From: Smittium mucronatum
Taxonomy: Eukaryota > Kickxellomycota > Harpellomycetes > Harpellales > Legeriomycetaceae
NCBI GenBank assembly: GCA_001953115.1
Contig: LSSL01001900.1
Coordinates: 4,008-65,836, forward strand
Direction of reading: 5' to 3'
Length of the DNA stretch: 61,829 nucleotides
Made by a program: the position numbers and the translations under genes. The notes beneath the pieces are model-generated. The model saw only the letters and a program-made list of their open reading frames with translations. It searched no databases and was not told where the DNA came from. Every line of letters starts with the position of its first letter. Position 1 is the first letter of the stretch. Shown here piece after piece: positions 50,640-61,829 of this stretch.

Positions 50640-53600
50640 TTAACCAACTTTATAGCATATTTTTTGTGCTAGAAATAAAAAACGTAATTTTTTTTATAAT
50701 TTTTTAAATATAAATCAAATAAAAAAATTTTCATGATATTATTTTATACTTAGATTTTTTTAAAAAAAATAAATAAATGAGCTAAACAGGGTTAAAACAG
50801 CATAATTCGGTAAAAAAACAACATTACTATCCTTTTTTTTGCATTATACCGGTTCTGAGTCGGTTTAAAAATTATTTAAAAAATTTAAATCAAATCAATA
50901 TATCTTTAATAGAGATGAAATTTATATGAAATAAATTTAAATAAAATATTTAATTACATTAATTTATTTTGAGATTGCAAGGTAATAAATATCAAATTTT
51001 TGTTGGAATATCTAATAATTTAAAAAAAAATTATAGCGTTTATAAAATAAACAGATGTAAATTGAAAGTATTCAATAATATTTAACTCTCAAACCTTCTC
51101 ATAAGTTTTGGTTAATAATCATAATTTTGTTATCTTGATATTAAAATTTAAAGGAATGAATAAAATTGGCGTTATAATAATCGGAGAAAAATATTAAAAA
51201 AACATTCCTAAAATTTCACCTAAAAATATATTTTTATTCTTAATTTTACGAAATAGAACAAAAATGATAAAGTATATTATTTTTGAAAATTTTTCATATA
51301 ATTTTTTTTGTTTGTAAAACAAAAAAAAAAGAAACTAAAGTAAAATTGAAGAACTTCAAGAGTTTTTAGATTAAATAAGATATTTTTAAATTTTTGCTGT
51401 AATACTTTAATATGACTAATATTATTATAAAAACTGATTTAAACAGAAAAATTAGGTTATAAAACGATTAAGACATTTTCATCAATATGTTTTTTCGTTT
51501 ATAATTATTTTATTTTAAAAACCAAAATAATATGAAACAAATTAATTTTTAAAAATAAATTATAGAAAAACAAGTAAAAATGTAATGGAAAAATATTCCC
51601 ACTCATAAAATATCTTTATATACTAATAGGGTTTATAAAAAAAAAAATTAATATTTTTATTAAAAGATGGCCAAAAAATTTACCCAACAAATGATAAAAA
51701 AAATTTCATGATAAATTTTTGATATCTTATACTGTTATTTGGTTATTTGCACAATTGGGCTTTTAACCAAAATAAATAAACTTATTTTTTTTATTTTTAA
51801 AATATTAGCTTATTTTTGCTTTAATTAAGTTTTTATTTGAATAAATGATATTTAATTTATTCGAATAGTTTACTTAGGCTTTTTTATTTTTTTAGAGTGG
51901 CTTATAATATTTTTTAATTTAAAATAAATTGATAAACTGAATAAAATATCTAAACAGTAAATTTTTTATTGTTTATTTTAAGTATCAAATTACAGTGAAA
52001 TATGATTATATTTAGGCTTTATTATCAAATGCATGGTAATTAGTAAAAAAAAACCCTCAAATGTCTTAAATTTTGGATTAATTTTTAATTTTTAGATCAA
52101 AAATAAGAATTCAGAAAAAATTTAAAATAATTTCAGTCTGTTTAGCAGAACAGTAACAGTTAAAAATTATAATAAGATCAATACAATCGATAAAATTTTA
52201 ATTTTAATCATCAAAAAAATTATTATATCTTTTTCAGCACTTGATTTTTTAAATAATAATAGACTGTTTTTATTACATTTATTCAAAATTATATTTTTTT
52301 ATCATTTCTATATCTATATATACGGATAAATTTTTTTTCAGAAGTTTTATTTTTTAATTTTCTGAATTTTCTGCAAATTTATCATAACATATTCAAGTAA
52401 AATCTTAAAAAGAATTTTGAATATAATTTTATAACAAATTCAATCCAAAAAAAACTTTTTATTAGATTATCAAGGTGGTTTTTTTTGAATTTTTTAAAAA
52501 TAAATACTAAATTTTAATATATATCTGAAAATCTTTCAAAAATTTCTCCTTTTTTTTTCATATCATAAAAAAATTAATCGCTGAATGGATATATAGCAAA
52601 AAAATCCAAGATTTCGAAATCTTGGATTTTTTATATTATTTTAGCTTTATAAATCTGCCTAAAATGTTTCAAAATTTTATTAGTAACTTTTTTTCAGTAT
52701 TTTTAGAATTTCAAAATTCTCATTATAAATTAGTTATCTTCAATTAATGATAAAAAATTGGATTAGGATATAACAGATATATATATAACCTATATAATTT
52801 TTTTTTAATTATACCAAAATAAATAAATATTTAATTAATCTGGTATTAATTTAAATCCAATTTCAGATGTGTTAGCTCATTTTTTTTTATAGAAATTTTT
52901 ACAAAAGTGATAGAATTATGGATAATATGGAATCGAAATAAATAGATGAATTTAAATAGCATCCACGACTCTCTCAATAAAAGAAACTTTAAATCGTTTT
53001 TTAAAAAAATATAAAAACTTTCTTTACACCTACCTTTTTTATTAACTTGACTTACTTGCTATTTTTATTTTTACAATAAAAATAGCTAGAAACCTTGGTT
53101 TGAAAAACAGGATGAAAAAAACTATTATAGAAAAGTAAAAAACATATTTTCAAGATTAAAATTTGGTTATTTTAAATGCACATAGATATATATGCCTTAA
53201 AAAAAAGGAAAAAGTTTTTAATATGACATTAAATATTTGAAGTAATTTTAAATTTCGGCGAAATTTAGTTTAAATTTTATTAAAAAAAAGATAGTTTATT
53301 TTTAATAAAACTTACTTTAAAATGTGTAAAAAAAATACAGTTTTTAAATTTATATAATTGAATAAAAAACTGCAAAAACTACAAATTTAATCAAGAAATT
53401 AATGTTTAGATAAATTTCCCTAAAAAAATTATTTAGTTGGAATAAAATAAAGGATATAATTATCCAGCTGAATAATTAAATTGAGATAAAATACATTCTA
53501 TTAATATAAGAAATATTTTTTTCTTTAATACTTTTTTTTAAATAAATACTAAATTTTACATAGGTAAATATTATAATTTATTGTTTTTTTTTTAAAAAAA

Positions 53601-56600
53601 AACTTTAAAACCGAAATTCTAATATAAAATAAGAAATAAATACAATTAAGATATTTCAGAACTATTTTTGCCAAAAATAATAGCAATAATCGTTGAGGGC
53701 TCGACTACTTGCAAAAATTTTATTATGAAAGAATAAATTACACATGTAAAACTAGTGTCATATTATTTGTTAAATGTGAAAAATCTCATTTTTTTCAGAC
53801 CAAAATTAAAAAATGATTCACATGTAAATAAAAAAATAATTTATTTTATAACAAAAAAATTTATAATTTGCTTGATTTAATTGAAATTTTCGGTAACAAA
53901 TTGGATTTATATGTTTAAAATTAACATTGGGAATATAGTGTGGAGTTTTTATTAATTTAAATCAGAAAATAAAAGCAAAATTAATAATTAAAAAAACAAA
54001 ATTAAGACTTTTTATATGTTAATTGATATTTTATGTTAAAATAAAAATGATTTATATCTAATTTTCAAATTGAAAAAGAGCTTTTTTTTAATCAAAAAAA
54101 ATGTTTTAGATGATAGAAAATCAGAATTTTTTTCATTTTTTGTTCCTAAAAAAAATAAAATTCTTATAATATAAAAATAAAACAAAATTAATTTTAATGA
54201 TTAATATAATGGATTTTTTTTTGAAGAAACCTAATTTCATATTATTTTTTTGGTTAAATTGCAAAAATAGACCGATTTAAAATCGATTTAAAAATTAGTA
54301 AAAATATTTATTTTATCTGCCTCTCTGTTGAATGAAACGGATTTTTTTTAGATAAAAGTCATACTTAATATTTCAAAATTAATCAGAGAAATAAAATAAA
54401 TCTTTAATTAAAGCTAAGAATAAAAAAATATCAAAAAATTGTATTTCTCTGAAACTGAGCAATAAAAAAAGGTCGAGGATTAGTTAATAGCCGATATATT
54501 GAAAAGCGAAAAAATATCACTATTAGGAATATATTTAAATTTAAGCATACTTTTTTTTAAAAAGCTTATTTTTAAATTACCTCTCTTAAAAAAATATTTG
54601 ATATATTTAAAAGAGGCATTTATTATAATATCAGATGATTTTGTTGTTGAAAAACGGTTTCGACGATTTTATAAATTTTAAATATCAAAAATAAACAAAT
54701 TTAGTTATAATATAAGCTTCTATAAATTAAATTGATTTTTTTTATTGTTCTTTTTAAAACATTTAAAAGAGCCAGAGTTTATTAGAAATTTTGAAATATA
54801 ACCATTAATATGAATAAAACTACAAAAAATAGATAAATATTATCCTTAAAAATTAAATAAAAAAGTTTTTTTTATATTAAGAAATTGAAATCATACTCGC
54901 AGATGATATTTTTTTTATCAAAGAAGTATGGTTTTTATACATCAATTCAGATTTATACCCATATTTTATATTTAAAGAAGTTATTTTAGTTTTTATTGTC
55001 TTACAATAAGTGTAAATTTAAAATTTTTATTGAAACCAATGAAGTATTATAATCAAGCAAAAGCTTAGAAATTTTTTTACAAATATAATAGTTTAAATTA
55101 ATAAATATTAATAAAAATTATAATTTAACTATATGGACAGATATTAATTAATTTAAATTGATTTATGATCTACTTAAATTTTTTTGGAGAAAAATTAATA
55201 ATAGATGGTTACAATCAAAGACATTATTCTGAAAATTTTCTAAATAGCTTATGTTTCAACAGTTATTAAATCATTTTTTTGATTTTTAAATATAAAAAGG
55301 GGTACTTAGTCACAAATTTGAACGAGCGCTATTAATTTAAGGCTTCAAGGCTGCAAAATCTTGAATTATAATACAATTTTTGATTTTTTAGTATTTTTTT
55401 ATTTAAATTTAGTTTTAATGGTGTCCTTAATATCAAATGATGACAAATTTTTACCAGTAACACATTTGTTAGTAATTATACTTTTACCATATTTTATTTA
55501 TTAGATTCAGGAAAAAATAATTACTTGGAAATTTGGTATCCGAAGTTTAACTTGTAGATTAAAAAATGCTGATAAATCAATTTCATTACAAAAAAAATAT
55601 ATTTAAATTTTCCAGAGAGGCAAATGAAATAAAAAATAGCCCAAATTTTCAAAAATAAATAAATACTTACATTGATAAAATTTTTATCATAAAAAATATA
55701 AATATTAGAATTTTATTACATTTTTATCAATATTACATTAAAACTATGTATGTGTCCTTTGAAATTAATAAAATTTTCACAATTAAAGCGGTCTAAATAA
55801 AATTAATACTTATTATCATAATCATAATTTTTTTTGGTCAATTTTTATTATTTATTTAACATATAAATATATAATATTGGATAAATATAATATTAATTAT
55901 ATATCTGAAAATTAATATAAAAAATATTAAATTATATCAAATTTTTTATAATCATAAAATGATATTTTAACTATACAAATTTGACTATATTATTTTTTAA
56001 ATAGATTATAAATTTCATAAAAAGTGACATTTATGCGTTCTGAAACCATTTTAGAGATTTATTAAAGAAAAAATTGAGTTTTAAAATATAAATTTTGAAA
56101 ATTCTTTTATAAAATCCATAAGCGTATTGTTTTCCTTTTGTGTTTAAATAGATATATATTTTATTTCATAGTCAATCTTCTAAATAGGATAATACATTTA
56201 TTTATTTATTATTTAGTGCATCTTTTCAAAATAATTTTTTTTATGGAATTATATTAATACTGATTTTTCAATTTTTTTTCCCGAGCTCCGGGCTTTTTAA
56301 TATGAAGATCTTGAAATTTTAAATTTTAAAATACAAATTCTAACAAAAAAATAATTTTAACCCCCCATCTAATAATAATAGTAATAGATTTAATATTTTA
56401 ATAATATGGGGATTAATAAAACGAAAAAATGACTAATAATTAGAAATAATGTGGATCGGTCAGAAAATTTCATACAAACCAGAAAATTTAGAAATAGTAT
56501 AAAGTTTCACCAATGAAATTTAGCAAAAATCCTTAAAAAAATGAAAAATTTTCATTATTAAATTTTATTTGGCTTTTTTTATTAAGCGCCGTATTTTTTT

Positions 56601-57035
56601 GCATTTTTAAATTTTAAAAAAATATGAGGGTTAAATTTAATAGTAATAGCGTATAATAAATTTGTTTTAGAGTTTTTTTTATCCGTGTTATAAGTATAAG
56701 TATTAATAAATCTGATAATCTTAATATAAACTCATATAAATTCCTCTCACCACTACACTGTCTTAATCCCATAAATAACTCTTTGATTTTATTTATAGAA
56801 AAACTTAATGCAAAAAGTTAGTTAATACCTCTAAAATATCATGTTTTTTTGAAGTTAAAAATTTCTTAAACCATGATGAATCACTTGAAAAAAACAAATA
56901 CACATAAAGAATTCAACGTAGTATACTACCATTGAAATAATCAGAAAAAAAGCGATATCACTACCAAAATGAAAATAGAAAGCTACCATTTCAAAGAAAA
57001 ACAAAGTATTTATATTTACTCAAACATATAGAGGT
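50640..57035. other. AT desert, one perfect palindrome, no gene recognised
   Basis: Extreme composition throughout. A short richer patch occurs near 53690-53715, with no frame. The 60-codon frame at 54499-54681 has no motif. Confidence 0.7.
52599..52632. other. Perfect 34-base palindrome
   Basis: The sequence is its own reverse complement, centred on TTCGAA: AAAAAATCCAAGATTT on the left half and its inverse on the right. Transcribed from either strand it would give a stem ending in a T run, so it could act as a terminator-like or cruciform structure, or be a tiny inverted duplication. Confidence 0.6.
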
Positions 57036-57835
57036 TTGTTTAAAAATAGAAAGTTCGATATCATTGAAAAAAAAAATTATGATGGAGTTCGAAAACCATC
57101 AGATATTAAAATTATTTTAAAAGAAATAGGCATGGAAAAATTATATAAAAATATTTATTCATCTATTTCGTACATGAAAAGAAAAAAATTAATTAATTTA
57201 AACATGGATTTCTCTGAATTGAAAACTATGTATTAAGTAATTGAGCTAAATTCAAATATAAGTAACGATTTTATTTTAGATTTTGATATCATCCAAGATG
57301 GAACGAAAAGTTTAATATTGCTTGAAGCCTTATTTCAAGATTTAGGGATACTAATTTTTTTCATTTGGATGCCACTTAAAAATTAAATGACGTGATATCA
57401 TGTTTTTTTTAATATGTATAAGTTTTTATAACAGAAAAAATCTCTCAGTTGAATTAAGGCTAATAGAGGATGAAATTGATGATTATTTCAGATGGATTTA
57501 CATAAAATAAATGAATTTCTCAGAAATTGTGTAATTAATTTCATAATAGAAAATCTGATAGCTGGTATTTCAATGAATATAACAACTGCAATAAGGAAAT
57601 TCAGAATATAAACCAAAAATAACAATTTTTGGGCACACTCCAGAAGTAATATGGCTAAAAAATTTCTAAGTTTAGCTCATTTTTTCCCGAAAAAACCAAA
57701 TTATAACTTTTCAAAATACAAAAAGTTCAAAATAGAGAAATTCTCGATCTATATTGGAAATTATTTTTACAAAAATATCAAGAGATTGAAGAAAATAGGT
57801 TATGGCAAAAAAATTATATGTTAATTAATAATAAG
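57036..57835 (+). pseudogene. Third MULE transposase relic
   Basis: An open stretch of 66 codons (57036-57236) includes GVRKPSDIKIILKEIGM and IYSSISYMKRKKL, like the linker ahead of the MULE core. After the stop the same frame continues NSNISNDFILDFDIIQDGTK. HLDAT followed after one stop by KLNDVIS (from 57362) holds the first catalytic Asp (codon 57368). RLIEDEIDDYFRWIYI, SDSWYFNEYNNCNKEI and FWAHSRSNMAKKFLSLAHFF follow in shifting frames. The segment with the second Asp is not visible and may be deleted, because the D1-to-SWY distance is shorter than in the relic at 12947. No inverted repeats were found around it. It lies on the same strand as the other two relics and is non-functional. Confidence 0.65.
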
Positions 57836-57839
57836 CTTT

Positions 57840-60835
57840 AGCTGGTATAAAGGTGTAGGTTTATTTGCTCCAAGCACAAAAATTTTCCTTAAAGATTTAA
57901 TTTTACTTTTAAAACAAAAAAAATAATATTTGAAATCACTGAGAATTTAAAAATTATTCCAAAAAAAGTTAAGATATTAAAAGATTTAAATAATAAGAGT
58001 CATCCAAAACCAAATTAAATATACTAACAATGTGGCTATAACTCCTTTGATATTCAATTCACCACCCATGTGATCAGTCAAAACGAAACTTCATCAAGAA
58101 TATTAATAGAAAAGGAAATAATTAGGATCCAGAAATAAATTAAATATAAATATAAATGATAACAAAGCTTTGTTTAACTTATTAATGATCTATCTGTGGT
58201 TTCTGAAATTATCACCGAAAAAGATCTAGAATATTTCAGAAATCTGGTATGCTCACGCGTCATTTTTTTTGAAAAGATATAAATGCATTTAACTTTATCT
58301 CTAATTGAAAAGCAAATATCAGCTTAGTATTATCGATCCTAGATTACCGGGAGAAAAAATAAAAGGGTTAGGAGACCGAAAATAAAAAAATTCCAGACTT
58401 TTGAAAGATTAATAAAGAAATTATATGTTTTAGGTCCTTTATTTTTATACCGCGATTTTAATAAAAACACCTAAAAAAAATTTAGAAAACAATTAAGATT
58501 TTAATTGTAACTCGCAAAAAACAAGTACTAAGCTCGACATATTATTCTTGGTGACTATCTAGAACTAATTTTTTTTGGCTCTAATGATATTTTAAGTTTA
58601 TTAAATTACAAATATTTCATTCTACTTTGTTTCATACATTAGAACAACATTATAAATATTATAGTAAAATGATTCGAGCCTTTGTGATTAGATTTATATT
58701 TATCCAGAACCTATTATGTTAATTCTAACATATTAACTCATTTATTAATTTATATTTAATTAAAATAACGTTTATTAATATAAATTTCTTTTGTATTTGG
58801 TATATTGAAAGCACTATATAGTAAAAATAAACACTTAAATTATAGCATTTTTTTATAATGATAAATTATTATTGCTGATTGAAACACCCATCAATTTGTT
58901 ATCGTATATAGTATATTTCTGTCCTTTTGATCTAGAATAAGCATTCTATAAATAAATTCTGATCCTTATAATAATTTTTTAAACTCTCTATAATATGGTA
59001 AATTAGATTATTTGCCTTTTCTAAAGAAGTTTATTTAAAATTTTCATTTTAAAAGCAAGGGTCTAATTTTTGTAAGATTTTAAAATATATATTATAAAAT
59101 ACAATATTTTTATTCAACTAAGACAAATATTCGCATTATATCCGAAAAATAAGTTTTATTCGATACATAAGTGATATTTTTATTTATTTTCCGACTTTTT
59201 ATGCACTATTCCGGTAAAAATTAACAACGGAGACCAAAATCATATGTTTTTCTAATGAATTTGGTGATTATTCCACAATCTGTCTATATTTTCAATATTA
59301 TGAATGTATATTATATTTTACCATAATAATAATTTAAAAAAACAACTATACTATTTTTAGGTTTGAAAAGCCTAACATTGTTCTAATATCATAATATTTC
59401 ACTAATTAAATTTTTTACTAGCAATATATAATTGCTAATCATATTTAAATTCCAAAATTTTAATTTTAATTTAAAAAAATATAAACTAATGTAGTATTTC
59501 TCTGTTAGATCCACTATCTTATTTTTACAATTCGGTATATGTGTTAAAATGATTAAATTTATAATATATTTGAAGCTTACATCCAATGAGAAGTTAAGGA
59601 TGACCTATTAAATGAATTTATACAAAAATCAAACTTTTAATGAATAAATAAACAATTTATAAAAAAATATTACTTGAAGCTTAATATTAATTCCACACAA
59701 ATAAATTGGTGTTTTTTTTAAAAGTATTAAGATGATCAAAATTATTTTTAAACCATATAACTGAATTGAATTATGTGGTAAATTAATAAGAAATTATTTT
59801 ATTTTTGGAAAAAAGTTTTTCATTTTGTATAAATGATATTTTATAATCTAATAGATAGAAATTACGAATTTTCGCATTAAAGGATGAATTTTTTTTTTTA
59901 AAAAAAAAGGAATATAAATATTACAATGGGTGCATTAAATTCATAATTTTAGAATATTTCAAATTTCGAAACCGAAAAATGGGAAAAAAAAGATTTGCTT
60001 TAAAAATAGCATTAGCTAAATTTTTAATATGGGAAAGGAAATTTTTTACTATAGCTAATATTAAAATAAAATATATTAATATAAGATTTAACTATTAGGT
60101 TTGCATACGGAGTTTTTTATAGTTGGGATATTATTGAAATGATGATATATATATACATATTTTGGTAAATGCTACTTTATTATTATAACAAATACTTTGT
60201 ACATAATTAAGTTACAATCTTGTTACAATTATAAATAGAAGGTAATGTTTTTTAGTTTTTACAGCGATTTAATTAACTTTCTTTATAAATACACCAATTA
60301 ATAAATATTATATATGATATTTTTCGAATAAATATTCAAATTTATGTTCTTTGATATTTTTTTTGAACTTCAAGTAACATAATTTAAAACGAACTGAGAG
60401 ATATGTATTTTATGATGCCAATTGCTTTTACCATATTTTAAATTAAATTTTCACTGAATATGAAGATTTTTACAGAATAAAGTGAAATTCCTCATTGAAA
60501 AACCAGATTATATAGTTATTTAAATATTAATTATTTTATCATAAAATATATAAATAATCTATTAGATGATTTTTTTTATATTGCATATTTAATTTTTTTT
60601 TTAAAATATTAAATACTAAAAACTTGGAATTTTTTATTCTTTAATTTTTTTAATATGGAAATTATTCTAGAAAATTTAAAAAATTGCTTAATTTTTTTTG
60701 ATTTTAATTAAATAAGTGAGTTTTTAATTTTTTTAAATATATACATAATACTAGAAGAGTATTTAGATTTTAATCTGCTAAATATGATGATAAAAAATGC
60801 ATCTCAAATATGGGAAATGTTGTAAATCATGTTTG
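57840..60835. other. AT-rich DNA after the third MULE relic, nothing recognised
   Basis: 57.9-58.5 kb is somewhat less extreme and may be the tail of the third element, but no motif is readable. The 65-codon minus-strand frame at 59389-59586 is low complexity. Confidence 0.55.
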
Positions 60836-60842
60836 GTAGCTC

Positions 60843-60925
60843 CTTGAACCAATGCACAGTGGTTAGGGAGCCGCTAGAGCAACAGATGGGAGTGTGATGA
60901 AATTTTGATTTTTTTTTTTTAATGC
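60843..60925 (+). repeat. Repeat family C, copy 2 (SINE-like)
   Basis: A G+C-rich head (about 60833-60900) in full desert, ending GTGATGAAATTTTGA and a 12-base T run. It aligns with 15645-15740 over about 85 bases. The T run would stop RNA polymerase III. The head contains AGTGGTTAGGGAG, loosely like a tRNA-type A box, but no B box is found at the right spacing on this strand. Confidence 0.5.
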
Positions 60926-60929
60926 ATTT

Positions 60930-61795
60930 TTACAGTTTTTAATAGTTTTAAAATATTTAAAATAAATTTCCTATAAAAAAAATGAATGGTAGCAGGATGG
61001 AATAATAAATTTTTTGAAATCAATAATAATACATGAAAGCAAATTAAATAGAATAGCATCATATTAATTATTTTTTTTTCAAGAAAATATACTTTTTTTA
61101 CTCATATTTAAAATGCTAACACAAAATATTCCACAATATTTTTAAATCAATAAAATAAAAATATAGTTAATATCCTATAAAATTGAAGTAAATAATAGTT
61201 TAATTAGGTGCATTTTATACAGGAAATACAATTATAAATTTTAAATATTACCAAAAAAAAACACAGGGTATTTTGAATAAAAATTTAAAAGCATAAACTT
61301 GTTTTTTATTAACTTGTTGATTGTATTTTCGATTAAAATTTTCTAAAATATCTTATCTGTAATTCCAATAAATTCAAGTTTTAACTTATTCTAATCTTTA
61401 TCAAGGTTAAATGTTGAAGTTCATATTGATATATACTTATAAAAAAATACATCCGAATTTTTTTTGAGCTTGCAAATAAATTTTCTTATTTTACAAGAAC
61501 CAAGAGTAATTATATAGAGTTTTTTTTAATATAGAGTTCCTGCGATCTTTTTATTCAATTAATACCAAAAAAAATCTTAATTTTTAAATATTAAAATCAA
61601 ATATATAAATATGTTAATAGCTTTTTTCACGAGAAATTATTTATTTAACATCTTTTATAATATTCTATTCAGAAAGGCAATTTTAACTACCATTGATTTT
61701 TTTTTTTTAGAATTATTGAGCTTTTCATTTTGAAATCGAGATTTTTTTTTGAGAAGCAGTAGTTAATTTTCATAAAAATAATCCTTATATTTATT

Positions 61796-61797
<2 letters not shown>
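60930..61797. other. AT desert to the window end
   Basis: No gene, no shared repeat seen. Confidence 0.7.

Positions 61798-61829
<32 letters not shown>
61798..61829. repeat. (TA)n run at the window edge
   Basis: A pure TA dinucleotide run reaches the last base, so its true length is unknown. Confidence 0.9.

Overview
This is eukaryotic DNA, most likely from a fungus. It is extremely A+T-rich: lines counted by hand in the emptiest stretches hold only about 8-20% G+C. There is no bacterial gene packing. The only two intact genes recognised encode small six-helix membrane proteins of the GPR1/FUN34/YaaH (Ato/SatP) acetate-transporter family, each about 210 residues and without introns, at 910-1539 and 36564-37199, both on the minus strand. 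Two such genes in an AT desert full of decayed transposons fit a fungus with AT-rich isochores, made either by RIP-type mutation or by strong AT drift. The lineage cannot be fixed from the sequence. The very short N-termini differ from the longer ascomycete Ato proteins, so an early-diverging fungus is plausible.

Layout. 1-900: the window opens inside a repeat whose end carries two hairpins; a second copy lies at 50557-50637. 910-1539: first transporter. 5670-9260: a decayed Mutator-like (MULE) transposon with long terminal inverted repeats and a broken transposase (zinc-finger relic, both catalytic-Asp regions, C-terminal motif). 10650-11195: a broken, unidentified coding region with a kinase-like glycine loop. 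12947-13615: a second MULE transposase relic. 15645-15740 and 60843-60925: two copies of a short SINE-like repeat. 18605-20010 and 45810-47385: two diverged copies of a repeat about 1.4-1.6 kb long, the second containing a foldback. 20-34 kb: AT desert with simple repeats. 34.2-36.1 kb: an island of decayed coding sequence on the minus strand. 36564-37199: second transporter. 50131-50637: a fragment with a C-terminal reading frame that ends in the hairpin repeat, possibly a truncated retroelement. 57036-57835: a third MULE relic. The window ends inside a (TA)n run.

How it fits together. The transporters would move acetate or related monocarboxylates across the plasma membrane or an internal membrane. 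They are paralogues, identical at about half their positions, and both have TATAAAAGG upstream, so shared transcription is possible. Almost everything else is transposon debris at different stages of decay. I found no tRNA, rRNA or CRISPR array. Protein readings of the relics come from hand translation across visible stops and frameshifts and should be treated as such.
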